This document shows positions 8,521-16,660 of a stretch of DNA of 47,542 nt, in pieces. Below the pieces are notes generated by a model, which was not told where the DNA came from, made no database searches, and worked only from the letters and a program-made list of their open reading frames with translations. Positions within the stretch are counted from its first letter, which is position 1. The number at the start of each line of letters is the position of its first letter. Source of the stretch: Mesotoga sp. Brook.08.105.5.1 (GTDB lineage: Bacteria > Thermotogota > Thermotogae > Petrotogales > Kosmotogaceae); NCBI RefSeq assembly GCF_002752635.1, contig NZ_AYTW01000059.1, positions 1-47,542 of the forward strand, read 5' to 3'. The translations under genes were made by a program, and so were the position numbers.

Positions 8521-10200
8521 ATGAATAGCAGATTTTCAAAGAGAATATTCCTAACACTAATGTTTGGAATACTAATAGTTTCAGCTTCAACGGTTTTTGC
8601 TAACGAAGGGAGTTGCCTGCTTAAGATAGTTGCCGCCAATGATTTGGCAAAGACCGGGACTGTGTTTGTGGACGGAAAACTTAAAGGGCTGCTTGAGTTA
8701 GGAGAGTTAGTTATTTTTGATCTTGATATTGGCACCCACAAGATTACGGTTGATGGAAAACTAATCGAGAAGCAGGAAATAGATGTGGCTTTCGAGAATG
8801 CTTATGAATCAAAACAAATAGATGTGAAGGCTATTCCTGGTCGGCGAGCAGTGCGCATTATTTCCGAACCTTCAAATGCCCTTATTAGAGTTAATGAAGA
8901 TTGGATTGGTCAAAAGACACCCTGGCAGATTGTGCTTGAAGTAGGTAGAACGTATGAGATCGAATTGTTAAAAGACAATCACGGAAGTACTGTCGAGACT
9001 CTTGACATATCGGAAAAAGGTGAAGTAATTGTACTGGATATTGCTGTCCCGGTAGCAACCCCACCAGATGAACCGAGGCTTGTTTACCCTTCTAATGGTG
9101 CAACTGATTTGACTATTGGTGAGGTGTTTTTAGAGTGGGAACACTTTGATACAGCACTGCAATTTGAAGTTGACTTCAACGGGGAAAGCTACACAACGCG
9201 AAGTTCTGTTATTCCTGTTCAGCTAATTGAGAAAGGCAGAGTGTACACGTGGAAGGTAACAGCCATAAATGAATTTGATAAGAGAAGTTCCAGTGAAGAG
9301 TTCTCTTTCACAACACTGCAGAACATGCTACCAAACGAACCATCATGTCTATTCCCTGGAAACGGTACTGATAATTACCCGGACGCTGTAATTCTTCAAT
9401 GGGTTTGCGAAGATCCCGAAGGTGATAGGTTAAGCTATGATGTTATTTTTGGAGAAGGAGATGCTCTTTGTACAAGGGAAATCGGAATTCCAAGTTCTAA
9501 GTTATTGGTGAGTGAATTAAAATCTGGAACACAATATTTCTGGAAAGTAATAGCGAAAGATGATTATGGAGGAGTTACAGTAGGACCATTATGGACGTTT
9601 TCAACTAAGGCCAGCACGTCTACAGAAGATTCAAAAGCGGGTTCTCTTTTTGGTAATGAAAATAGCAGCGATGATTCTTGTCAAGTTGATGTACTAAAGG
9701 AGAAAATAGTTTCTCTTGAATGGGCTTTAGAGGAATTGAAGATTCTGGTAAGAGAAAACACAAGGCTTGTAGAAAACACGTTGATCTCACTAATAACAAC
9801 AGGTTCTTCTGCTTGTTCTGCTGTCCAGGGATCGAATTACTTCACCAAAGAATTTGGCAAGGGTTTACAGATAAAGATTGAATCTGATTTCAAAGGAAGC
9901 AGTATTCTCCATGACAGCGATATCCTTATGATTTTGAACGAAATATACGCTTTGAGAGCCACGAAGATTTCGTTAAACGGGAAGAGAGTACTGCCATATA
10001 CATACGTACGCTGCGTTGGGGCAACCGTGATAATCGATGATGAACCAACTCAAATTATGCCAATAGTAATTGAAGTGTTGGGCGATTACGATTATCTTGT
10101 TTCGGGTCTGGGTCTATTGAAGGAGTATTTTGCAGGCAGGGAGATTGATATGTCTTTTCTGCCTGTTGAATTTATAACGATTCCGGCTTTCAACGAATAA
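8521..10200 (+). CDS. Secreted PEGA/FN3-like protein with C-terminal DUF881-like domain
   Basis: ATG 8521 is preferred over the in-frame GTG 8512, because AAGGTGAT (8509-8516) fits the ATG as a ribosome binding site. The protein has 559 residues. A signal peptide (about 1-27, ending VFA) is followed by a region with two PEGA-like strands (about 30-165; SEPSNALIRVNEDWIGQKTPW is typical). Two FN3-like domains follow, ending in the Y-x-W-K-V / Y-F-W-K-V signature (about 175-360). A short predicted coiled coil (VLKEKIVSLEWALEELK) leads to a domain at about 400-555 with the DUF881 hallmarks: ILHDSDILMILNEIYALRATKISLNGKRVLPYTYVRC read as H-D-S-D ... N-E-(L/I) ... A-x-x-I-S-x-N-G-x-R. DUF881 proteins are often envelope-associated in Gram-positive bacteria. 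The function here is unknown. The N-terminal half is paralogous to the gene at 10312. Confidence 0.75.
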   Translation: MNSRFSKRIFLTLMFGILIVSASTVFANEGSCLLKIVAANDLAKTGTVFVDGKLKGLLELGELVIFDLDIGTHKITVDGKLIEKQEIDVAFENAYESKQIDVKAIPGRRAVRIISEPSNALIRVNEDWIGQKTPWQIVLEVGRTYEIELLKDNHGSTVETLDISEKGEVIVLDIAVPVATPPDEPRLVYPSNGATDLTIGEVFLEWEHFDTALQFEVDFNGESYTTRSSVIPVQLIEKGRVYTWKVTAINEFDKRSSSEEFSFTTLQNMLPNEPSCLFPGNGTDNYPDAVILQWVCEDPEGDRLSYDVIFGEGDALCTREIGIPSSKLLVSELKSGTQYFWKVIAKDDYGGVTVGPLWTFSTKASTSTEDSKAGSLFGNENSSDDSCQVDVLKEKIVSLEWALEELKILVRENTRLVENTLISLITTGSSACSAVQGSNYFTKEFGKGLQIKIESDFKGSSILHDSDILMILNEIYALRATKISLNGKRVLPYTYVRCVGATVIIDDEPTQIMPIVIEVLGDYDYLVSGLGLLKEYFAGREIDMSFLPVEFITIPAFNE

Positions 10201-10311
10201 TCTGTTGAATTTTAATGTCATCTAACCAAAAACAGAAGTTGTAATTTCCTTTTTAGTCTATTTGTAATTGCTGTTATAAAGACACAATAGGGTTTTCTTA
10301 GAGGTGGAGAT

Positions 10312-12783
10312 ATGAAAAGTACAATGCTAAAGAAGCTATCTTTTCTGATACTGTTCAGTGTAATCACAGTGACAACTTCATTGGCCGCTACAAATGAAAG
10401 TAGTTGCTTTCTTAAAATAGTTGCTGCAAATGACCTGGCGAAAACGGCGAGCGTTTATATAGATGGCAAGCTTGAAGGAACCCTCGAATCAGGGGAGTTG
10501 ACCATCTTCGATCTGGATGTTGGCAATCACTTAATAACACTCGATGGAGAGCTAATTGAAAAGTATGAACTAGAGGTAGTTTTCCAAAGCACGTATGAAT
10601 CAAAGCGAATAGATCTAGAAGCTAATCCGGGGAAAAGGGCAGTAAGGATAACATCCGAACCTTCCAATGCAGCTATTCGAATTGACAAGGAATGGCTAGA
10701 ACAGACAACACCCTGGCAGATTATTCTTGATGTGGGAAAGACCTATGAGATCGAGTTGTTCAAAGAACTATATGGTGGTAAAACACAATCTCTTTATATC
10801 CCTGATAAGGGAGAGATTATAATTCTAGATGTTGAAATACCAAAAGCAGATCCGCCCCTTAAGCCACGTCCAACATATCCCATAGACAAATCTGTCTGCC
10901 CTGATGAAATCGTAGTTGAGCTAGTATGGGAGTCACTTGATAATCCTCTGCAATATGAACTTCAGTTCGATGGTAAAGTGTATACGACTTCGTTTAGCAA
11001 TGCAAGATTCTACAAGCTAGAACGTGGTAAGACTTATTCCTGGAGAGTGACGGCAGTTAATAAATATGGCATGAGAACAACAAGTGAACGATATTCCTTC
11101 ACGGTTCAAGAGAACCGTGGTCCGGAGATTGCATTTGTATATCCTCAAAACGACAGTGATGATGTTTTTGCGGAAGAGTTGATCCTGAAGTGGGAAGTTA
11201 CGGATGCGGATGGAGATTCTATAACTTGTGATGTTTATTTTGGTGACAAGCCTGATTCATTAGAGCCAGTGAAATCACATACCACTTCGAACGAATACAT
11301 TGTAAAAGAATTGCAAAGAGGAAAACCATACTACTGGAAAATAGTTGCGACGGATAGTTATGGCGAAGTCAGCGAAAGTCTTGTGTATTCTTTTACTACT
11401 ATGGCAAACAGGCCTCCGATTGAACCATTTAATATTATTCCTGAAGACGGAATGGAAAACTTACCGGATTGTTTAACACTTGAATGGGACTGCACAGATC
11501 CTGACAATGACAATTTGACTTATGCAATATATCTGGGAGTAGATGCAGATTCCATGAATCAGATAGGCGAGACCACCAACAAGAATTTTGTCTTGAATGA
11601 TTTGACCAGGGGAACAACACACTACTGGAAAATCGTGGTCTTTGATTCCTTTGGGGCAAAAACCGAAGGACCACTAAATACTTTTATCACAAAGGCTAAC
11701 AAACCACCAGTTATTGATCCCAGTTCTGAAGTGTTTCTTAAAGAAACCGATCGAGATGTATTTGCGGAACTTAAATGGTTCTGTGAAGATCCAGATGACA
11801 AGCTGCTGTTATATGATGTATATCTTGGAGTTGATACAGAACCCTCATTGATTCTTTCGGATCATTATCTAACCACTTTGACCAAAGAAAAACTGAAATT
11901 CGGTACAACATATTACTGGCAAATTGTTGCCAAAGATGTACATGGCGGAATTTCTAAAGGACCATTGTGGGAATTTACAACGAAGAACCCTCCGAGCTAT
12001 ATTCCATCTGATATTGTTCCAAAGAGGGTGTTTGTGGAGAAAGGCAGCTTCACGATGGGTGACACGTGGGGTGGTGGATACGGTGATGAAAAACCAACCC
12101 ATACGGTCACGTTTACCTACGACTTCTACATTGGCAAGTATGAAACTACATTCGACGAGTACGACGCTTTCTGTGATGACACTGGCAGAAATAAACCTGA
12201 TGACGAAGGCTGGGGCAGGGGACAGAGACCTGTTATGAGGGTCAGCTGGTGGGATGCGATAGCCTACTGTAATTGGTTGAGTGAGAAAGAGAAACTCCCG
12301 AAAGCTTATGACACTAATGGCAATTTGCTGGACAAAGATGGAATAGTAACTACTGACCCGTCGAAAGTAGTAGGCTACAGACTACCGACAGAGGCAGAGT
12401 GGGAATATGCAGCAAGAGGTGGAAACAAGAGTAAAGGATACAAGTATTCCGGGAGCTATAAAGTAGATGAGGTTGCCTGGTATGTTGCAAACTCGGGGGG
12501 CAAGACGCAGGAAGTTGGTAATAAAGCACCTAACGAGCTGGGGCTGTACGATATGTCTGGAAACGTGTGGGAGTGGTGCAGTGATTGGTATAATAACACC
12601 TATTACTATAACACTCCAAAGACGAATCCGTACAACAATAGTGGTTCCGATCGGGTGATTCGTGGCGGTAGCTGGGGCTGGGGCTACAGTTCGCCGGACG
12701 CACGTGTGGCGCGTCGCAGAGGCAACTCGCCCACTAGCACGGACGTCAACATCGGGTTCCGTATTTGCAGGACGGTGTTCTGA
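10312..12783 (+). CDS. Secreted PEGA/FN3-like protein with C-terminal FGE-sulfatase (C-type-lectin fold) domain, DGR-like 3' end
   Basis: ATG 10312 follows GAGGTGG at 10301-10307. The product has 823 residues: a signal peptide (about 1-26, ending LAA), PEGA-like region (30-185) closely matching the 8521 gene, four FN3-like repeats (about 190-560) each ending Y-(Y/H/S)-W-(K/R/Q)-(I/V), and an FGE-sulfatase domain (about 568-823) with MGDTWG, GYRLPTEAEWEYAARGG, LYDMSGNVWEWC and RGGSW. The paired catalytic cysteines of true formylglycine-generating enzymes are absent from the segment after RGGSW, so enzymatic activity is unlikely. The fold is the one used by DGR variable proteins for ligand binding. 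The last 45 codons compare with the 12917 gene as a variable repeat would (see the variable-region entry). Inferred role: an exported, possibly diversified receptor or adhesin. Confidence 0.8.
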   Translation: MKSTMLKKLSFLILFSVITVTTSLAATNESSCFLKIVAANDLAKTASVYIDGKLEGTLESGELTIFDLDVGNHLITLDGELIEKYELEVVFQSTYESKRIDLEANPGKRAVRITSEPSNAAIRIDKEWLEQTTPWQIILDVGKTYEIELFKELYGGKTQSLYIPDKGEIIILDVEIPKADPPLKPRPTYPIDKSVCPDEIVVELVWESLDNPLQYELQFDGKVYTTSFSNARFYKLERGKTYSWRVTAVNKYGMRTTSERYSFTVQENRGPEIAFVYPQNDSDDVFAEELILKWEVTDADGDSITCDVYFGDKPDSLEPVKSHTTSNEYIVKELQRGKPYYWKIVATDSYGEVSESLVYSFTTMANRPPIEPFNIIPEDGMENLPDCLTLEWDCTDPDNDNLTYAIYLGVDADSMNQIGETTNKNFVLNDLTRGTTHYWKIVVFDSFGAKTEGPLNTFITKANKPPVIDPSSEVFLKETDRDVFAELKWFCEDPDDKLLLYDVYLGVDTEPSLILSDHYLTTLTKEKLKFGTTYYWQIVAKDVHGGISKGPLWEFTTKNPPSYIPSDIVPKRVFVEKGSFTMGDTWGGGYGDEKPTHTVTFTYDFYIGKYETTFDEYDAFCDDTGRNKPDDEGWGRGQRPVMRVSWWDAIAYCNWLSEKEKLPKAYDTNGNLLDKDGIVTTDPSKVVGYRLPTEAEWEYAARGGNKSKGYKYSGSYKVDEVAWYVANSGGKTQEVGNKAPNELGLYDMSGNVWEWCSDWYNNTYYYNTPKTNPYNNSGSDRVIRGGSWGWGYSSPDARVARRRGNSPTSTDVNIGFRICRTVF
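12643..12780 (+). other. Candidate DGR variable repeat VR1 (3' end of the 10312 gene)
   Basis: The region runs from GGTTCC (12643) to the stop codon. It encodes RGGSW then about 30 residues ending NIGFRI. Compared codon by codon with 14042-14104, frame words such as TCG CCC ACT (12727-12735), ACG, CGC and CGT ATT are identical. The codons between them differ as NNC/NNC pairs (GGC/AGC, AAC/GTC, AGC/GCC, GAC/AGC, GTC/AGC). This is what adenine mutagenesis of AAC codons in a template repeat produces. Confidence 0.55.
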
Positions 12784-12790
12784 TTTACAC

Positions 12791-12852
12791 TTTAGCCTTT
12801 TTACATTTTTGCCCTTTGCTGAGTCTCCGAGCACCGGGCACGGAGTAGCCCG
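12791..12852 (+). other. Conserved element downstream of VR1: TTTAGCCTTT plus GC-rich hairpin
   Basis: TTTAGCCTTT (12791-12800) and GAGCACCGGGCACGGAGTAG (from 12829) both recur after the second FGE gene, although the sequence between them is different. CGGGC and GCCCG flank ACGGAGTA and can form a 5-bp stem. No T-run follows, so an ordinary terminator is unlikely. A hairpin just beyond the variable repeat is a known requirement in studied DGRs. Confidence 0.5.
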
Positions 12853-12916
12853 CAAGCACTAGAAGACCAATAAGTTGAAATGATTTGTTTCACATAACTT
12901 CACTCGAAAGGTGAAC

Positions 12917-14116
12917 ATGATGAAAGATCTATTAAGGGAACAACTAATCAGAATAGTCCAAGAGTATGGAGCAGACATACTAAAAAACCCAAAAAAGGTG
13001 AATAGTCTCCTTAAAGACTTCTGTCCTGAAGAATCAAGGGGAAAGATATTTGCAATCACCCAGTGCCTGAGAGAAGGAATACATAGAGAGCTTATAGATT
13101 CAAGCAAGAGAAAGACGATAAGAATAGAGATGAGCAGACTCATAAGAAAGATACATGATAACTTTGGACTGAAAGAAGATATATCCAGATGGGCAGTGGA
13201 AAGCATCGCTTTGGCTCTGCGGATAATAAGCGAAAAGGAAACTGTAATAACAACCGAGAAATCTCAAGTAATCGAACAAAAGTTTGTAGAAACGCATAAG
13301 GCAATATCCCATGAACGGATTGTTGAGGAAAGAGAAAAAAGAACAACAAACGGAGACGAGCTAATCCATGTCGAGAGAGGAAGCTTCATAATGGGAGACA
13401 CATGGGGAGACGGTTTCCCATACGAGAGGCCAACGCATGAGGTTACGCTCACATATGACTTCTACATAGGCAAGTATCCAGTGACTTTTGAAGAATATGA
13501 TATCTTCTGGAGTGCGACAAGAAAAAGCAAACCGGATAGCGAAAAATGGGAAAAATGGGGAAGAGGAAGGAGACCGTTAATAAACGTGAGCTGGAACTAT
13601 GCAACAGCCTACTGCAACTGGTTGAGTGAAAAGGAAGGAATTCCTAAGTCGTATGATGATAAAGGTAACCTCCTGGACAAATATGGAAAGACGACTACAG
13701 ACATAACTGACGTGGTTGGTTACAGGTTACCTACTGAAGCCGAATGGGAATACGCTGCAAGGGGAGGAAACAAGAGCAAGGGATACAAATATTCTGGTAG
13801 CGATAATGCAGACGATGTTGCCTGGTATGCTTCTAACTCAAAAAGCATGACACAGGAAGTAGGGACTAAGGTACCTAACGAACTGGGTCTGTACGATATG
13901 AGCGGCAATGTATGGGAGTGGTGTTCGGATGTGTTTAGAGACTACTCTAGTTCCCCACAAACAAATCCATACAACAGCATTGGTTCCTGTCGGGTGTTTC
14001 GCGGTGGCAGTTGGTACTGCAGAATGTCTTTCGTATGTGTAGCTTACCGCGACAGCGTCTCGCCCACTGCCACGAGCAGCGGTCTGGGCCTCCGTATTGC
14101 AAGGGCTTTACCCTGA
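12917..14116 (+). CDS. FGE-sulfatase-domain protein with helical N-terminal domain, no signal peptide, DGR-like 3' end
   Basis: The start is ATG 12917 (or 12920), just after GAAAGGTG (12906-12913). The in-frame GTG 12911 lies inside that ribosome binding site. The product has about 399 residues. Residues 1-105 form a hydrophilic helical domain (LIRIVQEYGADIL, LLKDFCPEE, ISRWAVESIALAL) of a kind seen at the front of bacterial signalling proteins. A charged linker follows, and then an FGE-sulfatase domain (about 150-399) with MGDTWG, GYRLPTEAEWEYAARGG, LYDMSGNVWEWC and FRGGSW. No signal peptide or membrane segment is visible, so this paralogue is probably cytoplasmic, unlike the 10312 product. 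Two cysteines follow RGGSW, roughly where catalytic cysteines lie in true FGE, but the paralogue lacks them and the segment is hypervariable. Inferred role: diversified binding protein. Sulfatase activation is not supported. Confidence 0.75.
   Translation: MMKDLLREQLIRIVQEYGADILKNPKKVNSLLKDFCPEESRGKIFAITQCLREGIHRELIDSSKRKTIRIEMSRLIRKIHDNFGLKEDISRWAVESIALALRIISEKETVITTEKSQVIEQKFVETHKAISHERIVEEREKRTTNGDELIHVERGSFIMGDTWGDGFPYERPTHEVTLTYDFYIGKYPVTFEEYDIFWSATRKSKPDSEKWEKWGRGRRPLINVSWNYATAYCNWLSEKEGIPKSYDDKGNLLDKYGKTTTDITDVVGYRLPTEAEWEYAARGGNKSKGYKYSGSDNADDVAWYASNSKSMTQEVGTKVPNELGLYDMSGNVWEWCSDVFRDYSSSPQTNPYNSIGSCRVFRGGSWYCRMSFVCVAYRDSVSPTATSSGLGLRIARALP
13982..14113 (+). other. Candidate DGR variable repeat VR2 (3' end of the 12917 gene)
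   Basis: This matches VR1. GGTTCC-nnT-CGGGTG-nTTCG at 13982 aligns with 12643, and TCG CCC ACT at 14060-14068 aligns with 12727-12735. Between 14042 and 14098 I count 17 first- or second-position differences from VR1 and 6 third-position ones. In the upstream conserved block (12373-12455 versus 13719-13801) nearly all differences are synonymous. VR2 is two codons shorter than VR1 after RGGSW. Confidence 0.55.
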
Positions 14117-14122
14117 TTATGT

Positions 14123-14168
14123 TTTAGCCTTTACTGCGGCTGTGAGCGCCGGGCACGGAGTAGCCGGC
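14123..14168 (+). other. Conserved element downstream of VR2: TTTAGCCTTT plus GC-rich hairpin
   Basis: TTTAGCCTTT is at 14123-14132, and GAGCGCCGGGCACGGAGTAG starts at 14144. They are the same pair of blocks as after VR1. Here GCCGG and CCGGC form the stem, so a pairing is kept although the stem sequence differs from the VR1 copy. It ends 3 nt from the 3' end of the convergent recombinase gene. Confidence 0.5.
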
Positions 14169-14170
14169 TG

Positions 14171-14764
14171 TTATAAATTCAGTTCCACATAGATATCGTT
14201 CAGCTGCTCCTGGGTAATTCCTATATAGCGCAGAGTTATTGCCGGAGAAGAATGGTTCAACATCTTTTGAATGTATTCCAGAGCCACGCCCTTTTTGTAC
14301 AGGTGGTAGCCGAACGTTTTTCGAAGTGTATGTGTTCCGATCCCATCATCCAAACCAACCATATTGGCGTATCTATTTAACATTTGCCAGGCGGCTATTC
14401 TTGTTATTGGTTGTAGCGTGCCGTCAGCTGTCTTACGGGATGAGAATACAGGATCATCAGGATTGGGACTTCCCAGGGAATCGTAGTAGAGTTTCAACGC
14501 TTCGGCGACCGACCTGTTTATCATAAAGCTCTTTATCTTTTTGGTCTTAATCTCCACAACATTCAACTGGTCTCCTGACTTCAGCAGTCTTCCACCACCG
14601 TTAATGAAACTGCTCCACTTAAGGGCGAGAATATCTGAGATTCTCAGTCCGGTGTTAATACCCAGAGTGAACAGAAGGAGATCCCTGTAGTTTGATTCAC
14701 CCTTCATAATAGCCTTCATCGCATCGATTTTCTTCGAATCGCGTATCGGCTGGACTTCCTTCAT
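14171..14764 (-). CDS. Minimal tyrosine recombinase / integrase
   Basis: ATG 14764 is preceded on the minus strand by GAGGTG. The 197-residue protein carries a full tyrosine-recombinase active site: R41 (GLRISDIL), a lysine at about 73-76 (EIKTKKIKSF), H145-x-x-R148 (HTLRKT), H171 (MLNHSS) and Y180 (LRYIGI). It is about 100 residues shorter than XerC/XerD because it lacks the N-terminal SAM-like core-binding domain, and it begins directly in the catalytic domain. Such short catalytic-only recombinases act as integrases or resolvases in some bacteria. The partner site is unknown. It is convergent with the second FGE gene and upstream of a WGR-like gene on the same strand. All key residues are present, so it is probably active. 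Confidence 0.85.
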   Translation of the reverse strand: MKEVQPIRDSKKIDAMKAIMKGESNYRDLLLFTLGINTGLRISDILALKWSSFINGGGRLLKSGDQLNVVEIKTKKIKSFMINRSVAEALKLYYDSLGSPNPDDPVFSSRKTADGTLQPITRIAAWQMLNRYANMVGLDDGIGTHTLRKTFGYHLYKKGVALEYIQKMLNHSSPAITLRYIGITQEQLNDIYVELNL

Positions 14765-14855
14765 AACTACACCTCGTAAAACGCTCTCTAACGCATTTTC
14801 TCTTGCTGCACCTTCATATATGTATTAGCACCATCAAAAGCTCAGAATGGGGCGT

Positions 14856-15152
14856 TTAGAAAGGAAATAGCCCGAGCTGGACCGGCTTGGAGTCTTGCCT
14901 ATCCCTCAAATACCTCGGTTTAACCACTGAGTAATGGTGCCTATGTCTTATCCTGAGCTGCTTACGTACATATCTGGTAGCCATAGCCTCGCTCGGGAAT
15001 ATTTTGGTCACGAATGAGGCGCGCTCGGAGATCCTGCCGAAAATGATGGTAACCGGATACCCGGTAAAGGTACTCTGGCGTTCGTCACTTATGAAATAGA
15101 ACCTTCTCATATTGTTTTCGGGCATAACCTTCTCCAGGTAAACTGATGCCAT
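14856..15152 (-). CDS. Small WGR-domain-like protein
   Basis: ATG 15152 follows GGAGG on the minus strand. The 98 residues show the WGR-domain layout: RRFYFIS, a strand with T(I/V)IFGRI in place of W-G-R-I, then F-(P)-S-x-x-x-A and a basic helix RYVRKQLRIRHRHHY. The tryptophan of the name motif is replaced by phenylalanine. Stand-alone WGR proteins of this size occur in bacteria and are presumed to bind nucleic acid, and the very basic C-terminal half fits that. It lies 92 nt upstream of the tyrosine recombinase on the same strand and may be co-transcribed with it. Assignment is by pattern only. Confidence 0.55.
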   Translation of the reverse strand: MASVYLEKVMPENNMRRFYFISDERQSTFTGYPVTIIFGRISERASFVTKIFPSEAMATRYVRKQLRIRHRHHYSVVKPRYLRDRQDSKPVQLGLFPF

Positions 15153-15378
15153 TTGAGGCCTCCGTGTCTGAATTCAATTATTTAACATAAGTAGATAATA
15201 TCACATATTATGTAAAATACAAAATCGAAGAGAGCAAACAGAAGAGTTATGGTTTCGAATGAAGCCTTTACCAGGAGTGGGATAGAAGAGAACAGATGAA
15301 TTTAACATAATACTCTTAAGTTAAATTGAAGTTGGTTATTAGAATGCTTGAGTTGGATTTCTGTTTAGTAAGAAAGTA
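15153..15378. other. AT-rich intergenic region with two inverted repeats between WGR gene and CRISPR array
   Basis: No gene is seen. ATAATAT-CAC-ATATTAT (15195-15211) is a perfect palindrome in the presumed promoter region of the WGR-like gene and could be an operator. AATTTAAC (15299-15306) and GTTAAATT (15320-15327) form a second 8-bp inverted repeat. It lies about 50 nt before the last CRISPR repeat fragment, at the leader-distal end of the array. Confidence 0.45.
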
Positions 15379-15399
15379 GTTTCCATACCACTATGGTTC

Positions 15400-15665
15400 A
15401 TATAAGAGCCGTCCTCCGTTGACCGTCCAAGAGCATGGACCCGTCCTCCGATAAGATCAAAGACCAGATCCTGACCAAGAGCACGTCAGGATGACCAGTT
15501 GAGTTGGTTCATACAACCTAACGTCCTGCCCCTAGAAAGCTTCTCCCTCCTGGCGAAGCCAGCCATGCGTCCCCGGATGTTTCTCCGGGCATTGCGTCCG
15601 CCAATGGTTCTCGGCGCATCACTTCCCGGGATGATCTTCCCGGCACAGCGTCCTGCCGAAGGCAG
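15400..15665. repeat. CRISPR-embedded hairpin module, copy 1
   Basis: This is a 266-nt unit starting ATATAAGAGCCGTCCTCC and ending CCTGCCGAAGGCAG. Its right half is a chain of short GC-rich hairpins (CCTGGCGAAGCCAGC, CCCCGG...CCGGGC, CCGGGA...TCCCGG, CTGCCGAAGGCAG) joined by linkers containing TGCGTCC or GCGTCC. Read in the reverse direction these are the same hairpins found at 46.6 and 47.3 kb. Confidence 0.9.
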
Positions 15666-15820
15666 CGATTCATACCACTATGGTTCTCACGCAACGAGAA
15701 ATGCAGTTTACAGGTTTAAAGATGGGTTTTGGGTTTCCATACCACTATGGTTCTCACGCAACCATCTCAATGCAATTGACCTAGAAACACCTAAAGTAGG
15801 TTTCCATACCACTATGGTTC

Positions 15821-16086
15821 ATATAAGAGCCGTCCTCCGTTGACCGTCCAAGAGCAAGGACCCGTCCTCCGATAAGATCAAAAACCAGATCCTGACCAAG
15901 AGCACGTCAGGATGACCAGTGGAGTTGGTTCATACAACCTAACGTCCTGCCCCTAGAAAGGTTCTCCCTCCTGGCGAAGCCAGCCATGCGTCCCCGGATG
16001 TTTCTCCGGGCATTGCGTCCGCCGATGATCCTCGGCGCATCACTTCCCGGGATGATCTTCCCGGCACAGCGTCCTGCCGAAGGCAG
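15821..16086. repeat. CRISPR-embedded hairpin module, copy 2
   Basis: Same length (266 nt) and junctions as copy 1, with a handful of substitutions (for example AAGAGCAAGG, GAAAGGTTC, and GATGATCCTCGG in place of AATGGTTCTCGG). Copies are about 97-98% identical by eye. Confidence 0.9.
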
Positions 16087-16175
16087 CAATTCATACCACT
16101 ATGGTTCTCACGCAACTTAGTAAGACAGAGCGTAAAAGATACCGAAGAATTCATGTTTCCATACCACTATGGTTC

Positions 16176-16441
16176 ATATAAGAGCCGTCCTCCGTTGACC
16201 GTCCAAGAGCAAGGACCCGTCCTCCGATAAGATCAAAGACCAGATCCTGACCAAGAGCACGTCAGGATGACCAGTTGAGTTGGTTCATACAACCTAATGT
16301 CCTGCCCCTAGAAAGCTTCTCCCTCCTGGCGAAGCCAGCCATGCGTCCCCGGATGTTTCTCCGGGCATTGCGTCCGCCGATGGTTCTCGGCGCATCACTT
16401 CCCGGGATGATCTTCCCGGCACAGCGTCCTGCCAAAGGCAG
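16176..16441. repeat. CRISPR-embedded hairpin module, copy 3
   Basis: This is 266 nt with the same junctions. It differs from copy 1 at a few positions (CCTAATGTCC, CCGATGGTTC, CTGCCAAAGG). The last change breaks one base pair of the terminal CTGCCGAAGGCAG hairpin. Confidence 0.9.
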
Positions 16442-16660
16442 CGATTCATACCACTATGGTTCTCACTTAACCAGGATATTTACTACGGATATATATGATG
16501 CTATTGTTTCCATACCACTATGGTTCTCACGCAACAAGTGGCTCGCAGAGCGTACATGCGCCAATACTACAGGTTTCCATACCACTATGGTTCTCACGCA
16601 ACATGCATACAAGAGTTCTTGTGTGTATATACGTGCATAGTTTCCATACCACTATGGTTC

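Noticed and set aside
10312-14116. FGE domains as sulfatase-activating formylglycine enzymes
   Set aside because: The catalytic cysteine pair is not conserved between the two genes, no sulfatase gene is nearby, and the segment that should hold the active site is the hypervariable one.
12784-15378. A DGR template repeat or reverse transcriptase close to the FGE genes
   Set aside because: I looked for a second TCGCCCACT with AAC codons and for reverse-transcriptase motifs on both strands and found none in the window.
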